In this document: positions 34,309 through 43,527 of the stretch, one piece after another
Layout of the letters: each line of letters starts with the position of its first letter
Numbering within the stretch: position 1 is the first letter of the stretch
Assembly (NCBI GenBank): GCA_052169645.1
Contig: JBQNCA010000002.1
Location: 107,863 to 171,862, forward strand
Source of the DNA: JAIKWW01 sp052169645
GTDB lineage: Bacteria; Bacillota; Clostridia; Peptostreptococcales; Anaerovoracaceae
Length of the DNA: 64,000 bases
Direction: 5' to 3'
Translations under genes and position numbers: made by a program
Notes under the pieces: generated by a model
The model's database searches: none
Seen by the model: the letters and a program-made list of their open reading frames with translations, nothing else
Told to the model about the DNA's origin: nothing

Positions 34309-34722
34309 TCATTTTTTCATATACAGTCCTCTGCCTACCTTTTTTACACCGTCCATGCGTTGTATAAGCTTGTCCATATAAATATCTATATCCGCATAAT
34401 TTACATTAAAGCCTTTTTTCCTCAGGTACTTCAGCAATGTGAGCAGTCTTATAGGATAATCGCACGGATTTTTAAAATACGGATGCCTTTCTATAACCTC
34501 GATGATCCTGTCCTCGTCGGGAAGCATGGGCTCGGATATATTAAATTCTATAATTTGGTCTTCCATATTTTTTATTATAAAGTCCAAATCTTCCGTATTT
34601 TTGTTATATTCTTTGAAAATATCTCTCAAAAGCTTGTAAAAATTCAGTTCTTCTCGAATATTTGCAGTATCTATGGGTATTTTCAACACAGCTTCATGGT
34701 TGGGAAGAGCGACATCATCCAT
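34309..34722 (-). CDS. Unknown 137-residue protein upstream of comEC
   Basis: A soluble, acidic, mostly helical protein without signal peptide. No family is recognised. Segments such as EVIERHPYFKNPCDYPIRLLT and the basic C-terminus VGRGLYMKK are its main visible features. It starts at ATG 34722 and lies 18 bases before comEC on the same strand, behind its own promoter, so both genes are probably cotranscribed. A regulatory or competence-linked role would be a guess. Confidence 0.7.
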   Translation of the reverse strand: MDDVALPNHEAVLKIPIDTANIREELNFYKLLRDIFKEYNKNTEDLDFIIKNMEDQIIEFNISEPMLPDEDRIIEVIERHPYFKNPCDYPIRLLTLLKYLRKKGFNVNYADIDIYMDKLIQRMDGVKKVGRGLYMKK

Positions 34723-34785
34723 TATATTTCTCCTTGTTTTTCCATTATATCCTTTATTTTCCTGTTTGTCATATTTATTTATAAA

Positions 34786-34815
34786 ATTATCATAAAAATT
34801 TCATATACCCGTCAA
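34786..34815 (-). promoter_or_regulatory. Promoter of the comEC operon
   Basis: Minus strand TTGACG (34810-34815) and GATAAT (34786-34791) with an 18-base spacer, about 64 bases before the small gene. It is divergent from the PBP promoter. Confidence 0.6.
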
Positions 34816-34892
34816 AAACGTTGATATTTCAATATATTATATGAGAGCAAAATCCAAATGTCAACTTTTTCAGTGTTATCGGCTTTTGTCTA

Positions 34893-34901
34893 TGATATAA
34901 T
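34893..34901 (+). promoter_or_regulatory. Extended -10 promoter of the penicillin-binding protein gene
   Basis: TGATATAAT is a perfect extended -10. The -35 is weak. Transcription from about 34908 would exclude any start codon before that point, which helps fix the gene start at 34969. Confidence 0.6.
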
Positions 34902-34968
34902 CTTTTTATATTTTATGAAAAGGATGCATAGGACTTCATTACATCTGATGTCCGTAAGGTGGTATATT

Positions 34969-37900
34969 TTGACTGATCATACAAATAATAATGGCGATAA
35001 ACGTTCGTCCGATACTATGAATTTAAACCGCAGTTGGGAGGAATTGCTGTCGGGTTTTAAAGCTACAGACAACGAGGAAATTCATTCTCTCGCAGATCTC
35101 GGACTTGGAGGAGACGGACTTTCTACAGATGATACCTCGGAAGGCGATATCGAAATTCGTGATCTCAGCGATTTAAACCTTTTCAGTCCCGATACGACCG
35201 CTGTGGAGGATTCACCGTTTTGGGAAAGCGGAACTTCTTCCCGTCAGTCCGTCACGGAAACTGTTGCGGTACAGACAGACTTGAACGATCAATCCCAAGC
35301 TCTATCGAAAGAATCTTCGAATAATAATTCGGAGAAAAATACAGGTATTGATAAAATGGCTAAGAAAAAAGCGAAAAAAACTAAAAAACCTTTATGGCGC
35401 AGAATAATCAAATGGATTTTCGCCCTTATGCTTGTTTCTGTATTGGCAGGCGGAGCATTTGTAACATATGTAATACTTATGACCCCTTCCATAGATACAA
35501 ATAATATATATGATATGATACACCAGCCGTCCGTAATTTACGACGATCAGGGCAATGAACTGGAATCGGTGTCGACTGCGGAACTCAGAGAAAACATTTC
35601 TATAGAACGAATGCCGCAACAACTGAGAAACGCTTTCCTGGCTATAGAAGACAAGACCTTTTATGAGCATCACGGCTTCAATGTAATCCGTATAATAGGT
35701 GCAATTAAGGAAGGTGTTTTCAACGGCGGACATGTAAGCGGTACGAGTACCGTAACTCAGCAGCTTGCAAAAAATCTTTATCTTTCCTCCGAACGTTCGC
35801 TTACGAGAAAGATAAGAGAAGCATATTATACGGTAATATTGGAAAAAAATCTTACCAAGGATCAGATATTGGAAGCTTATTTGAATTGTATAACCTTCGG
35901 ATATAACAGCTACGGCGTTGAAGCTGCGGCAAATTCATATTTCGGTAAAGATGTCGGAGACCTTACACTTGCTCAATGCGCCACACTGGCGGCTATTCCG
36001 AAAAACCCGTCTCACAATGCACCTTTAAAAAGATATCCTACTGAAAATGTAGAACCCGGCAATCCGAATATCATACTTACGGATTCCACTTACACCACAG
36101 TATATAACGACGGTTACAAGAACCGTCAGGAACTGGTTCTCAAAAATATGCTCGAGCAGGAAATGATATCTCAAAGCGAATATGACGAAGCAATTGCTGA
36201 AGATATACGTGCCGAGCTTGCACCGAGCAGCGAAAAAAATGCCAGTATAACATCATATTTTGCCGACTATTGCATAAGTGAAGTCAAAAATGACCTGATG
36301 CGTGAATACAAGCTTGATGAAAAAGAAGCTTCAAACATGATATATCAGAACGGACTCAAGATTTACAGCACATTAAATGTCAGTATGCAGGCGGCAGCGG
36401 AAGAAAAGTTCGCTATTTCTTCAAATCTCCCGTCCGTAACGGGTCTGCGTCGTGACGGGAATCGAAACATTCTGAATTCAAGCGGTAAAATCATACTTTA
36501 TAATAAGGATACTTACTTCAATTCCGACGGCTCATTCACCCTAAAACCCGGTGAATATGTACGACAAGGTGACGGAAGTCTTGCCATTCTCGCCGGGCAT
36601 CGCTTAAATATTTATAATACGGAGTCTAACGGGACAAACAATGTGCAAATAGAATTCAAAGATTTGTATACATATCAGGACAATCTGTTCTACTGCATAC
36701 AGGGCGGTTATTTTACGGAGCTGAGCTCTGAAAGCATTTCCAAGGATGCTGACGGTAATGCCGTTATTTCCGCTGATTTTATATCTAAAAATCCATCTTA
36801 CTTTATAGAAGATGCCAACGGAATAAATATTTCATCCGCTCATTTTACGTTAAGACAGATGACCATTCAGCCACAGGCGGCAATGGTCGTTACCGATTAT
36901 ACCAACGGTCAGATAAAAGTAATGGTCGGAGGGCGAAGCCTTAAAGGCAGACTTCTCTATAACAGAGCTATAAATCCGAGACAACCCGGATCATCCATAA
37001 AGCCTATAGGCGTATACGGTCCGGCTATCCAATCAGGTGTAGAAAAAAATACACAGTGGACAGCAGGCACTACTATTGAAGACTCCGAGAACATAGTGAA
37101 CGGAAGAGTATGGCCTCATAACTGGTATTCCGAATATAAAGGCTGGATAACTCTCAGAACCTGCGTCGAACAATCTGTAAATGTTCCTTCCGTTCGACTT
37201 CTTAACGATATCGGAACGGATTATTCGGTTAGATACCTGAAAGCAAACGGTATATCCACCATAGTCGAATCCGGTCCTGTCAACGATATGTCGGCAGCAG
37301 CTCTTGCACTCGGAGGTATGACAAAAGGAATATCTCCTATTGAAATGGCGTCCGCATACGGAACCTTCCCTAACGGCGGTGAATATGTGGCTCCGGTATC
37401 ATACACCAGGATAGAAGATGCTGAAGGAAACGTCCTCATAGAAAAAAAGCCTTATACAAAGCAGGTTTATGATAAGGGTGTAGCTTACATCATGACAGAT
37501 ATTCTCCAAACTACTGTAACCAGAGGTATCGCCGGTAAAGCGGCCTTCGGCTCTCAACCTGTAGGCGGAAAGACCGGTACAACAACCGATAACTACGATG
37601 CGTGGTTCGTAGGTTTTACTCCTCAATTTTCAGCTGCCGTATGGATAGGAAATGATGTAAATATTGAGCTTTCACAAGGCTCAAGCGCCGCAGCCGCTCT
37701 ATGGAGCAAGGTTATGAAGGAATTGACATCCGGAATGCCTTACGGTTCTTTCAAGAAACGTCCTGATAACGTATATATACAAAACGGCGAATTCTTTGTA
37801 AAGGGCACATCTCCTTCAGGGCATCCTGTAGGCAAAGAAGAAAGCATCGCCGACAAATACAACATTCTCAAGGATGAGGCAGGAAATGCATATTATATTG

Positions 37901-38169
37901 ATGAGAACGGCACTAAGATATATCTTGCGATAGACCCTGAAACCGGCGAATATGTGGTCGCTGCGAACCAGCCTGCGGCAGAGCCCGTTCCGAGCAATCC
38001 TGAAGATCCCGGAACAACGGAGCCTGATGATACTGAAAATCCTCAGCAGGGAACCAATACTGATTCGAACGGCGAAAATGAAAATCCGAGTGATAATCAA
38101 AATCAGGGAAACTCCCCCGCTCAACCTGTAAATCCGTCACCCCAACACGGTGTTATAAATGACAATTAA
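34969..38169 (+). CDS. Class A penicillin-binding protein (PBP1A-type)
   Basis: A 1066-residue bifunctional murein synthase. A long acidic cytoplasmic tail (about 1-130) precedes a Lys-rich stretch and one membrane helix (about 146-170). The GT51 glycosyltransferase has AIEDKTFYEHHG (E227) and GTSTVTQQLAKNLYL. The transpeptidase has PGSSIKP (S675, K678), SVNVPS (SxN) and VGGKTGTT (K868). The last ~100 residues are a Pro/Glu/Asn-rich extracellular tail. I start at TTG 34969 because AAGGTGG ends six bases upstream and the promoter lies at 34893-34901; the in-frame ATG at 34858 is upstream of the promoter. It polymerises and cross-links peptidoglycan. Confidence 0.92.
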   Translation: MTDHTNNNGDKRSSDTMNLNRSWEELLSGFKATDNEEIHSLADLGLGGDGLSTDDTSEGDIEIRDLSDLNLFSPDTTAVEDSPFWESGTSSRQSVTETVAVQTDLNDQSQALSKESSNNNSEKNTGIDKMAKKKAKKTKKPLWRRIIKWIFALMLVSVLAGGAFVTYVILMTPSIDTNNIYDMIHQPSVIYDDQGNELESVSTAELRENISIERMPQQLRNAFLAIEDKTFYEHHGFNVIRIIGAIKEGVFNGGHVSGTSTVTQQLAKNLYLSSERSLTRKIREAYYTVILEKNLTKDQILEAYLNCITFGYNSYGVEAAANSYFGKDVGDLTLAQCATLAAIPKNPSHNAPLKRYPTENVEPGNPNIILTDSTYTTVYNDGYKNRQELVLKNMLEQEMISQSEYDEAIAEDIRAELAPSSEKNASITSYFADYCISEVKNDLMREYKLDEKEASNMIYQNGLKIYSTLNVSMQAAAEEKFAISSNLPSVTGLRRDGNRNILNSSGKIILYNKDTYFNSDGSFTLKPGEYVRQGDGSLAILAGHRLNIYNTESNGTNNVQIEFKDLYTYQDNLFYCIQGGYFTELSSESISKDADGNAVISADFISKNPSYFIEDANGINISSAHFTLRQMTIQPQAAMVVTDYTNGQIKVMVGGRSLKGRLLYNRAINPRQPGSSIKPIGVYGPAIQSGVEKNTQWTAGTTIEDSENIVNGRVWPHNWYSEYKGWITLRTCVEQSVNVPSVRLLNDIGTDYSVRYLKANGISTIVESGPVNDMSAAALALGGMTKGISPIEMASAYGTFPNGGEYVAPVSYTRIEDAEGNVLIEKKPYTKQVYDKGVAYIMTDILQTTVTRGIAGKAAFGSQPVGGKTGTTTDNYDAWFVGFTPQFSAAVWIGNDVNIELSQGSSAAAALWSKVMKELTSGMPYGSFKKRPDNVYIQNGEFFVKGTSPSGHPVGKEESIADKYNILKDEAGNAYYIDENGTKIYLAIDPETGEYVVAANQPAAEPVPSNPEDPGTTEPDDTENPQQGTNTDSNGENENPSDNQNQGNSPAQPVNPSPQHGVINDN

Positions 38170-38185
38170 ATAATATAAGCAGATC

Positions 38186-38226
38186 AAACTCGGCATCAGA
38201 AATTTTATCTGATGCCGAGTTTTATA
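38186..38226 (+). terminator. Terminator of the penicillin-binding protein gene
   Basis: AAACTCGGCATCAGA (38186-38200) pairs with TCTGATGCCGAGTTT (38208-38222) around AATTTTA, followed by TAT. The A-rich 5' flank could also allow termination from the other side. Confidence 0.85.
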
Positions 38227-38227
38227 T

Positions 38228-38338
38228 TGTTGAAACTTAAGTAGCGGATTCAATGAGCGAAAGCGAAGAAGCATTAAAGAACCGCCGGCTAAGCCGGTGC
38301 GGTTGCGATTAGGAAATTGCTCTAAATTGATTTCAACA
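38228..38338. other. Structured GC-richer element in AT-rich intergenic DNA
   Basis: An outer inverted repeat TGTTGAAA/TTTCAACA (38228-38235, 38331-38338) encloses a strong hairpin, ACCGCCGGCTAAGCCGG plus TGCGGT (38281-38303). The flanking gap to 38685 is very AT-rich. No known RNA family or coding sequence is recognised; a small mobile repeat or structured RNA is possible. Confidence 0.4.
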
Positions 38339-38509
38339 TTCTTAATTGTGAAAATATCTGTGAGATTAATGTAGAAAAGCAGTATGGCATATATACTATA
38401 TTATTTTATTTTTATCGCCGAATTGAATCTTTTTACAACTAAAGCAAATTATTTGTAATATATTTTTTATAAATATATCGTAAATTCTATAAAAAATAAC
38501 TTAACTATA

Positions 38510-38539
38510 TTGAATTCATATAATTAAATATGATAATAT
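38510..38539 (+). promoter_or_regulatory. Promoter of the LRR-SLH surface protein gene
   Basis: TTGAAT (38510-38515) and TAATAT (38534-38539) with an 18-base spacer and a TGA just before the -10. The 5' leader of about 140 bases ends with AAAGGAGGT at about 38668-38676. Confidence 0.6.
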
Positions 38540-38685
38540 TATTACGAAATAAATATTTCCTATATATATGAATTAAAAGAATATCTAACCGAATGATTCT
38601 TGATTAAACTCTCAAACATGCAAGAGCGGATGATATTCTTTTCAATTTGTTCATTTTAATTCTAACTTAAAGGAGGTAAAAATTA

Positions 38686-41600
38686 ATGTTGAGCTTAAAA
38701 AAGCCTGCACAACGAGTTCTTTCGATACTCGTTACTTTGGCTATGCTCCTATATATTCCGGGAGGAACTATAGCTGCATATGCCGATAATAACAAAATCG
38801 AAATAACGATCGACAATTCGATCCAAAAAAATTCAGTAACAAAAATCAATGTTACGACCATTCCTGATAAAATGAATATCATCTGGAGTGTTGAGGGTGC
38901 ATCCAATATATGCACTGAAGTCGCTACCCCTTGGGGAGGACCTTTCTTGAAGGTCTCGGCAAAAGAGACAGCTGATCAGATAACCTTAAAAGCTGTTTCT
39001 GCAACCGATCCTAAAATTTCATCTTCCGTAGATATCACTCTGACAGATGCGCCTGAAGCAACTGAAGATGATATCGTTTTCGATGACCCTTTCCTTGAAA
39101 TGGTTGTTAAACAAAACATAGGAAATCAGAATCAAGTCGGATATATAAAAAAGGAGCAGGTAGAAAATTTACAAAAGGTAGAAACCACGAACTATAAAAC
39201 TCCTATAACAGATTTAGGAGGACTTGAAAATTTTCCGAAGTTAAAAAATCTTAAACTTTATAATGATACTTTGACTAATTTCAATGCTCTAAAAGATAAT
39301 AAAATTTTATACAGAATTGAAGTGGAATCAGAGCGAATATTCGATTTCAGCGGGTTAAATGCTTCCGTGAAAAGTAAAACTCTCAATATGAATTCCATGC
39401 AATTCGGACCAATCAATTCCAAGAAAGAGATCGAAGTTCCCACAAATGTTATAGACAATCCTTTAAAGCTTGCAAACGGAAAATACGGAAAATTTACAAC
39501 GGACAGCGAAGACTGTACTCTAGAATATAATTCAGATAAAAGTCGGATCACTATCGAAGGATTGAATAATAACGGACAGATTGCTATTCTTAAATATGAC
39601 GGACAAAATGATAATCCGAAAACAAGAATCTCTGCCGAACTGAAGGTAAAATATGTTATTTCCGGTCAGCCTGCGGACTATGTGACTTCTCTTGATCTCA
39701 TCGAACCTTCAGCCGAGATAGAAGCAGGTACAAAAGGAAAATTCAAGGCGGATGTCAAGGGAAACGGTGACTTTAACCCTGAAGTTACCTGGGAGCTTGT
39801 AGGAGAACATGCTGCCAATACAACTTTGAATAATAAAGGTGAGTTATCTGTAGACATCGACGAAAAAGCCGCTTCTTTGGGCATAAAAGTATCTACTGTC
39901 GATAAAACTCTTAACGGAGAAACTCTTTCCAAAGAACATACCGTTAATATTACACCTGTAAGCAAAGACAGAGCTGTATCAATAAAATTCACAAAGCCTG
40001 AAGGCGAAGGTCCTACAAAAGTAGAAAAAGCTCCTTGGCCGGGTAAATATGTAGATCTCGAACTTGAAGCATCCAATTATTATGGCAATGTTATTTCAAA
40101 TAATCCAAATTATTATACTTTAGAGCTTGACGAGTACTATAATGATGTAAGTGTAAGTATATCGGATGAGAAATGGACTCTTTCTATAGGAGAAGATGCT
40201 CCAATAAATACCGAAATCACTGTTACAGCTAAATATAATAATGATCCATATCCGGATGTCACGGCGAAACATAAATTCATCGTTGTCGGGAAGGAATCTC
40301 CTACATCAGTCGAAATCAACGGTCCTGATGAAATCCAATTAAAAAAAGATGAAGCAGTAATCGGACAATATTCCGCAAAAGTTAAACCTGACAGCGTTTC
40401 TCAGGTAGTTATCTGGTCTATAAAAGAAGATGTAAACAAAAAAGCCAATATTCATGAAGATACAGGCGTTCTGACAGTAGGCTCCGGATTCGACACAAAT
40501 GCTCATCCTACATTAACTGTAGTTGCTAAAGCACTTGATGATCAGTCTATATTCGCTGAAAAAACAGTAAGGATACTTCCTGCAGAAATAATCCCTCCTT
40601 CTTTTGTAAAATCCGTAAAGATAACCGCTCCTGTAAAGGACTCATGGATAAAGAAAGGTGAAAATGTTATCTGCAAGGCTGATGTTGAAGTAGAGGGCGA
40701 GGCTTCCAAGGATTTATTATGGAGCATATCAGGTAACAATTCCGATAGTACGAAGATCACCCTTAAAGAGGACTTAACCTATCAACTTACAGTTGCAGAT
40801 GATGAAACTGCTAAAAAAATACAGATCACCGCAACTGCCATGAATAAAGGTGAAAATGATGAAACTGTTTCAGATACTATAGAAGTGAATATAGGTGAAC
40901 CTGAGTCTCCTTATGTTAAGTTCAATGACAATAACTTAAAGAAAGCCGTAAAAGCAGCTTTAAAGATAACAGGTACAGAAGTAACTAAAGAACAAATGCT
41001 TCAACTTGAAGAACTCAATGCGAGCAGAAAATTCATCAGTGACCTTACAGGTCTGGAATTCGCAACAAACTTGAAGCGTGCAAATCTTTCACAAAACAGG
41101 ATATCCAATCTTGAACCTTTGAAAAATTGTACTTTCATGGAACAGCTTTTACTTGGAAAGCAGGAAGGTTTCGGTATCCAAGATATTGCACCGTTAAGCG
41201 GTATGACAAAATTGGAAAAACTCACTTTGGGCAGAGAAGCACCTGTTCAGGGCAAGTTCATGCAGGAACCTGTCCGTTCATTCGGAGCACTTGCCGATAT
41301 GACGAATCTAAAAGAATTGAGTTTGGAATTTACAGGTTTTAAAGCTGATGATCTGAAATATTTGGCTAAATCTGTAAACACATTGGATAAAGTCAATCTG
41401 GAAGGATCTTTCCTTAAAGACATTCCTGAACTTCAAAATCTCAGCAATACTTCAGAATTGAATCTTTCAGGTACAAATTTTGTAAGAGATGAAAACGGTA
41501 AAGCAAAACTCACAACAGAAAATGAATTATTGGATGGTATCACCAATATCAGTGATTTCAACAACTTAAAGAGCATTACTCTGAGCAATACGAGAGTTGC

Positions 41601-43302
41601 CGACATGAATCCTCTTGCAAAAAATGCAAATATTGAGGAGATACATGCTTCATGGCTGACTTCCAAGACAGGTGCTGAATTCAAGCTTGATAAGCTTCAT
41701 GAACTTAAAAAGCTGAAGGTTCTTGAATTGAATTATGATAACATCAAAGATCTCTCTTTCTTAAGAGGTATGGATACTCTTGAAAATCTCTGGCTTACCA
41801 CAAATGCTATTGAAGATATAAGCATAATAGGCGAATTGACAAATCTTAAAAAGTTAGGACTTGGAAATCTGGGACTCAGCAGCAATTCAGGCGATGTTCC
41901 TAAAAATAAGTTCGATAATATAGAATGCCTCGGCAAGCTTACTCAATTAATCCATTTGGATCTTTGGGACACTGAAATACAATCTTTACATGGAATAGAG
42001 AACATGGAAAAACTTAATTTCCTGTCACTTCCTAAATGCCATGTAATAGACTTGAGTCCTATAAAAGCAGCAAAACTAAAAGGTGCTCCGCTGGCTCAGG
42101 TTAATTTTAACAATCAAAGCAGAAGTATCGAAGGTTCCGATCTTGTAATAGACAATCCTGCAAAGGATGCTGAAGGAAGACTCCCTAAATTCTCAAAATC
42201 TTCAAAGGATAAAGGAAATGCTCAGGTGCAAATGAGCGAGGATAATTCAAAGATAAGCTTTACCAACTTGGCACCGGGTGAAAGTATCACCATAGAATAT
42301 AAGAGTTCAAAGCCTTTCGGTTCTATGCTGATAATCTATACTCTTACTGAAAAAGTTGTTAAAGATCTGATCCTCAGTGCAGACAAAACTAATCTGAAGA
42401 TCGGAGAAAAAGCGAAATTAACAGCTAAACTCATACCTGAAGGAAGTGTTGGTGATGTCAAATATTCGATTGACAAGCCGGATGTTATAAGTTTAGATAA
42501 GGATTTGACTATAACTGCAAAATCTGAAGGAACTGCTGTAATAACGGCAAAGGTAAATAATATTGAAAAGACTGTCAAAATTAATGTAACAAAGTCCGGC
42601 AGCGGAAGCGGCGGTTCAGGTGGCTCAAGCGGTGGAGGCGGCGGCTCTTCATCATCTTCCGGCGGCAGCAAAGTTCAAGATAAGCTCCCTGCAAAAACAA
42701 TAACGGATGATCCTACTCCTACTACATCGGTAGAACCTAATCAGTCAAACAATATTGCTTCAAAATTCATAGATATAAAAGGCGGATGGTATGAAGAAGC
42801 TGTAATCAAAGCTGTTGAGGCAGGATATTTTGTAGGTACAAGCGAGAATACCTTCTCTCCTGAAAAGAGCATGACTCGTGGCATGTTCGTAACAGTTCTG
42901 GGAAGATATCTAAAAGCTCCTACAGATAAAGCTTCCAATTTCAAAGATGTAAATCCTACTATGTATTATGCTCCATATATAGCATGGGCTGCGGAAGAAG
43001 GTATAGTAAAAGGTATCTCGGATACAAAATTCGCTCCTGAAGAAAATATTACGAGAGAACAGATGTCAGCTATAATTCAGCGTACAATTCTCAAATTAGG
43101 CAAAGAATTACCGTCCGGAAATTCTCAGATCAAATTCTCAGATGATGCAAAAATATCAGACTATGCTAAAACCGCCGTATATCAGCTCGTTGATGCAGGT
43201 ATACTTAAAGGAATGCCTGATAACAGCTTCGCTCCTAACGCTAAATTGACAAGAGCACAGGCTGCTGCCGTCATGGTGAGATTAGGTGAAAAATTAGCTT
43301 AA
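38686..43302 (+). CDS. Internalin-like leucine-rich repeat surface protein with SLH anchor
   Basis: A 1538-residue exported protein. A signal peptide (about 1-32) precedes a short LRR block (about 165-210), then several Ig-like repeats (about 290-735) of alternating strands such as VTWELVG and VVIWSIKED. A long internalin-type LRR block (about 745-1135) has units like LKNLKSITLSNTRV and LKVLELNYDNIKDLSFL. A Big2-type domain (about 1221-1304), a Gly/Ser-rich linker and three SLH domains (about 1358-1538) complete it. The SLH domains attach it to the cell wall. LRR blocks usually bind other proteins or host ligands; the target is unknown. AAAGGAGGT supports the ATG. Confidence 0.88.
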   Translation: MLSLKKPAQRVLSILVTLAMLLYIPGGTIAAYADNNKIEITIDNSIQKNSVTKINVTTIPDKMNIIWSVEGASNICTEVATPWGGPFLKVSAKETADQITLKAVSATDPKISSSVDITLTDAPEATEDDIVFDDPFLEMVVKQNIGNQNQVGYIKKEQVENLQKVETTNYKTPITDLGGLENFPKLKNLKLYNDTLTNFNALKDNKILYRIEVESERIFDFSGLNASVKSKTLNMNSMQFGPINSKKEIEVPTNVIDNPLKLANGKYGKFTTDSEDCTLEYNSDKSRITIEGLNNNGQIAILKYDGQNDNPKTRISAELKVKYVISGQPADYVTSLDLIEPSAEIEAGTKGKFKADVKGNGDFNPEVTWELVGEHAANTTLNNKGELSVDIDEKAASLGIKVSTVDKTLNGETLSKEHTVNITPVSKDRAVSIKFTKPEGEGPTKVEKAPWPGKYVDLELEASNYYGNVISNNPNYYTLELDEYYNDVSVSISDEKWTLSIGEDAPINTEITVTAKYNNDPYPDVTAKHKFIVVGKESPTSVEINGPDEIQLKKDEAVIGQYSAKVKPDSVSQVVIWSIKEDVNKKANIHEDTGVLTVGSGFDTNAHPTLTVVAKALDDQSIFAEKTVRILPAEIIPPSFVKSVKITAPVKDSWIKKGENVICKADVEVEGEASKDLLWSISGNNSDSTKITLKEDLTYQLTVADDETAKKIQITATAMNKGENDETVSDTIEVNIGEPESPYVKFNDNNLKKAVKAALKITGTEVTKEQMLQLEELNASRKFISDLTGLEFATNLKRANLSQNRISNLEPLKNCTFMEQLLLGKQEGFGIQDIAPLSGMTKLEKLTLGREAPVQGKFMQEPVRSFGALADMTNLKELSLEFTGFKADDLKYLAKSVNTLDKVNLEGSFLKDIPELQNLSNTSELNLSGTNFVRDENGKAKLTTENELLDGITNISDFNNLKSITLSNTRVADMNPLAKNANIEEIHASWLTSKTGAEFKLDKLHELKKLKVLELNYDNIKDLSFLRGMDTLENLWLTTNAIEDISIIGELTNLKKLGLGNLGLSSNSGDVPKNKFDNIECLGKLTQLIHLDLWDTEIQSLHGIENMEKLNFLSLPKCHVIDLSPIKAAKLKGAPLAQVNFNNQSRSIEGSDLVIDNPAKDAEGRLPKFSKSSKDKGNAQVQMSEDNSKISFTNLAPGESITIEYKSSKPFGSMLIIYTLTEKVVKDLILSADKTNLKIGEKAKLTAKLIPEGSVGDVKYSIDKPDVISLDKDLTITAKSEGTAVITAKVNNIEKTVKINVTKSGSGSGGSGGSSGGGGGSSSSSGGSKVQDKLPAKTITDDPTPTTSVEPNQSNNIASKFIDIKGGWYEEAVIKAVEAGYFVGTSENTFSPEKSMTRGMFVTVLGRYLKAPTDKASNFKDVNPTMYYAPYIAWAAEEGIVKGISDTKFAPEENITREQMSAIIQRTILKLGKELPSGNSQIKFSDDAKISDYAKTAVYQLVDAGILKGMPDNSFAPNAKLTRAQAAAVMVRLGEKLA

Positions 43303-43363
43303 TGATCAATAACTATATGTAATATTTCAATTTAATATTACGGTTTATTTTAGGCAAGTCTTA

Positions 43364-43430
43364 TTGATATGCCTAAAAACTCCTGTATAATGCAGATATG
43401 GGCAGAACCTGGAAAAGCGGCTCTGCCCAT
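43364..43430 (+). promoter_or_regulatory. Orphan promoter followed by a hairpin
   Basis: TTGATA (43364-43369) and TATAAT (43386-43391) with a 16-base spacer face away from any plus-strand gene. A hairpin with ATGGGCAGA (43398-43406) and TCTGCCCAT (43422-43430) begins at the expected start of transcription. The hairpin may serve as terminator for the convergent genes instead, although it has no clear T-run. Confidence 0.35.
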
Positions 43431-43527
43431 TTGTAACTGTTCACAAATCTTATATCAGTTTTTAACGTTTACACAAAACTTGAAACGATATCTTTGTTTT
43501 TTATATAACTTAAATTAAAGTTTAACT

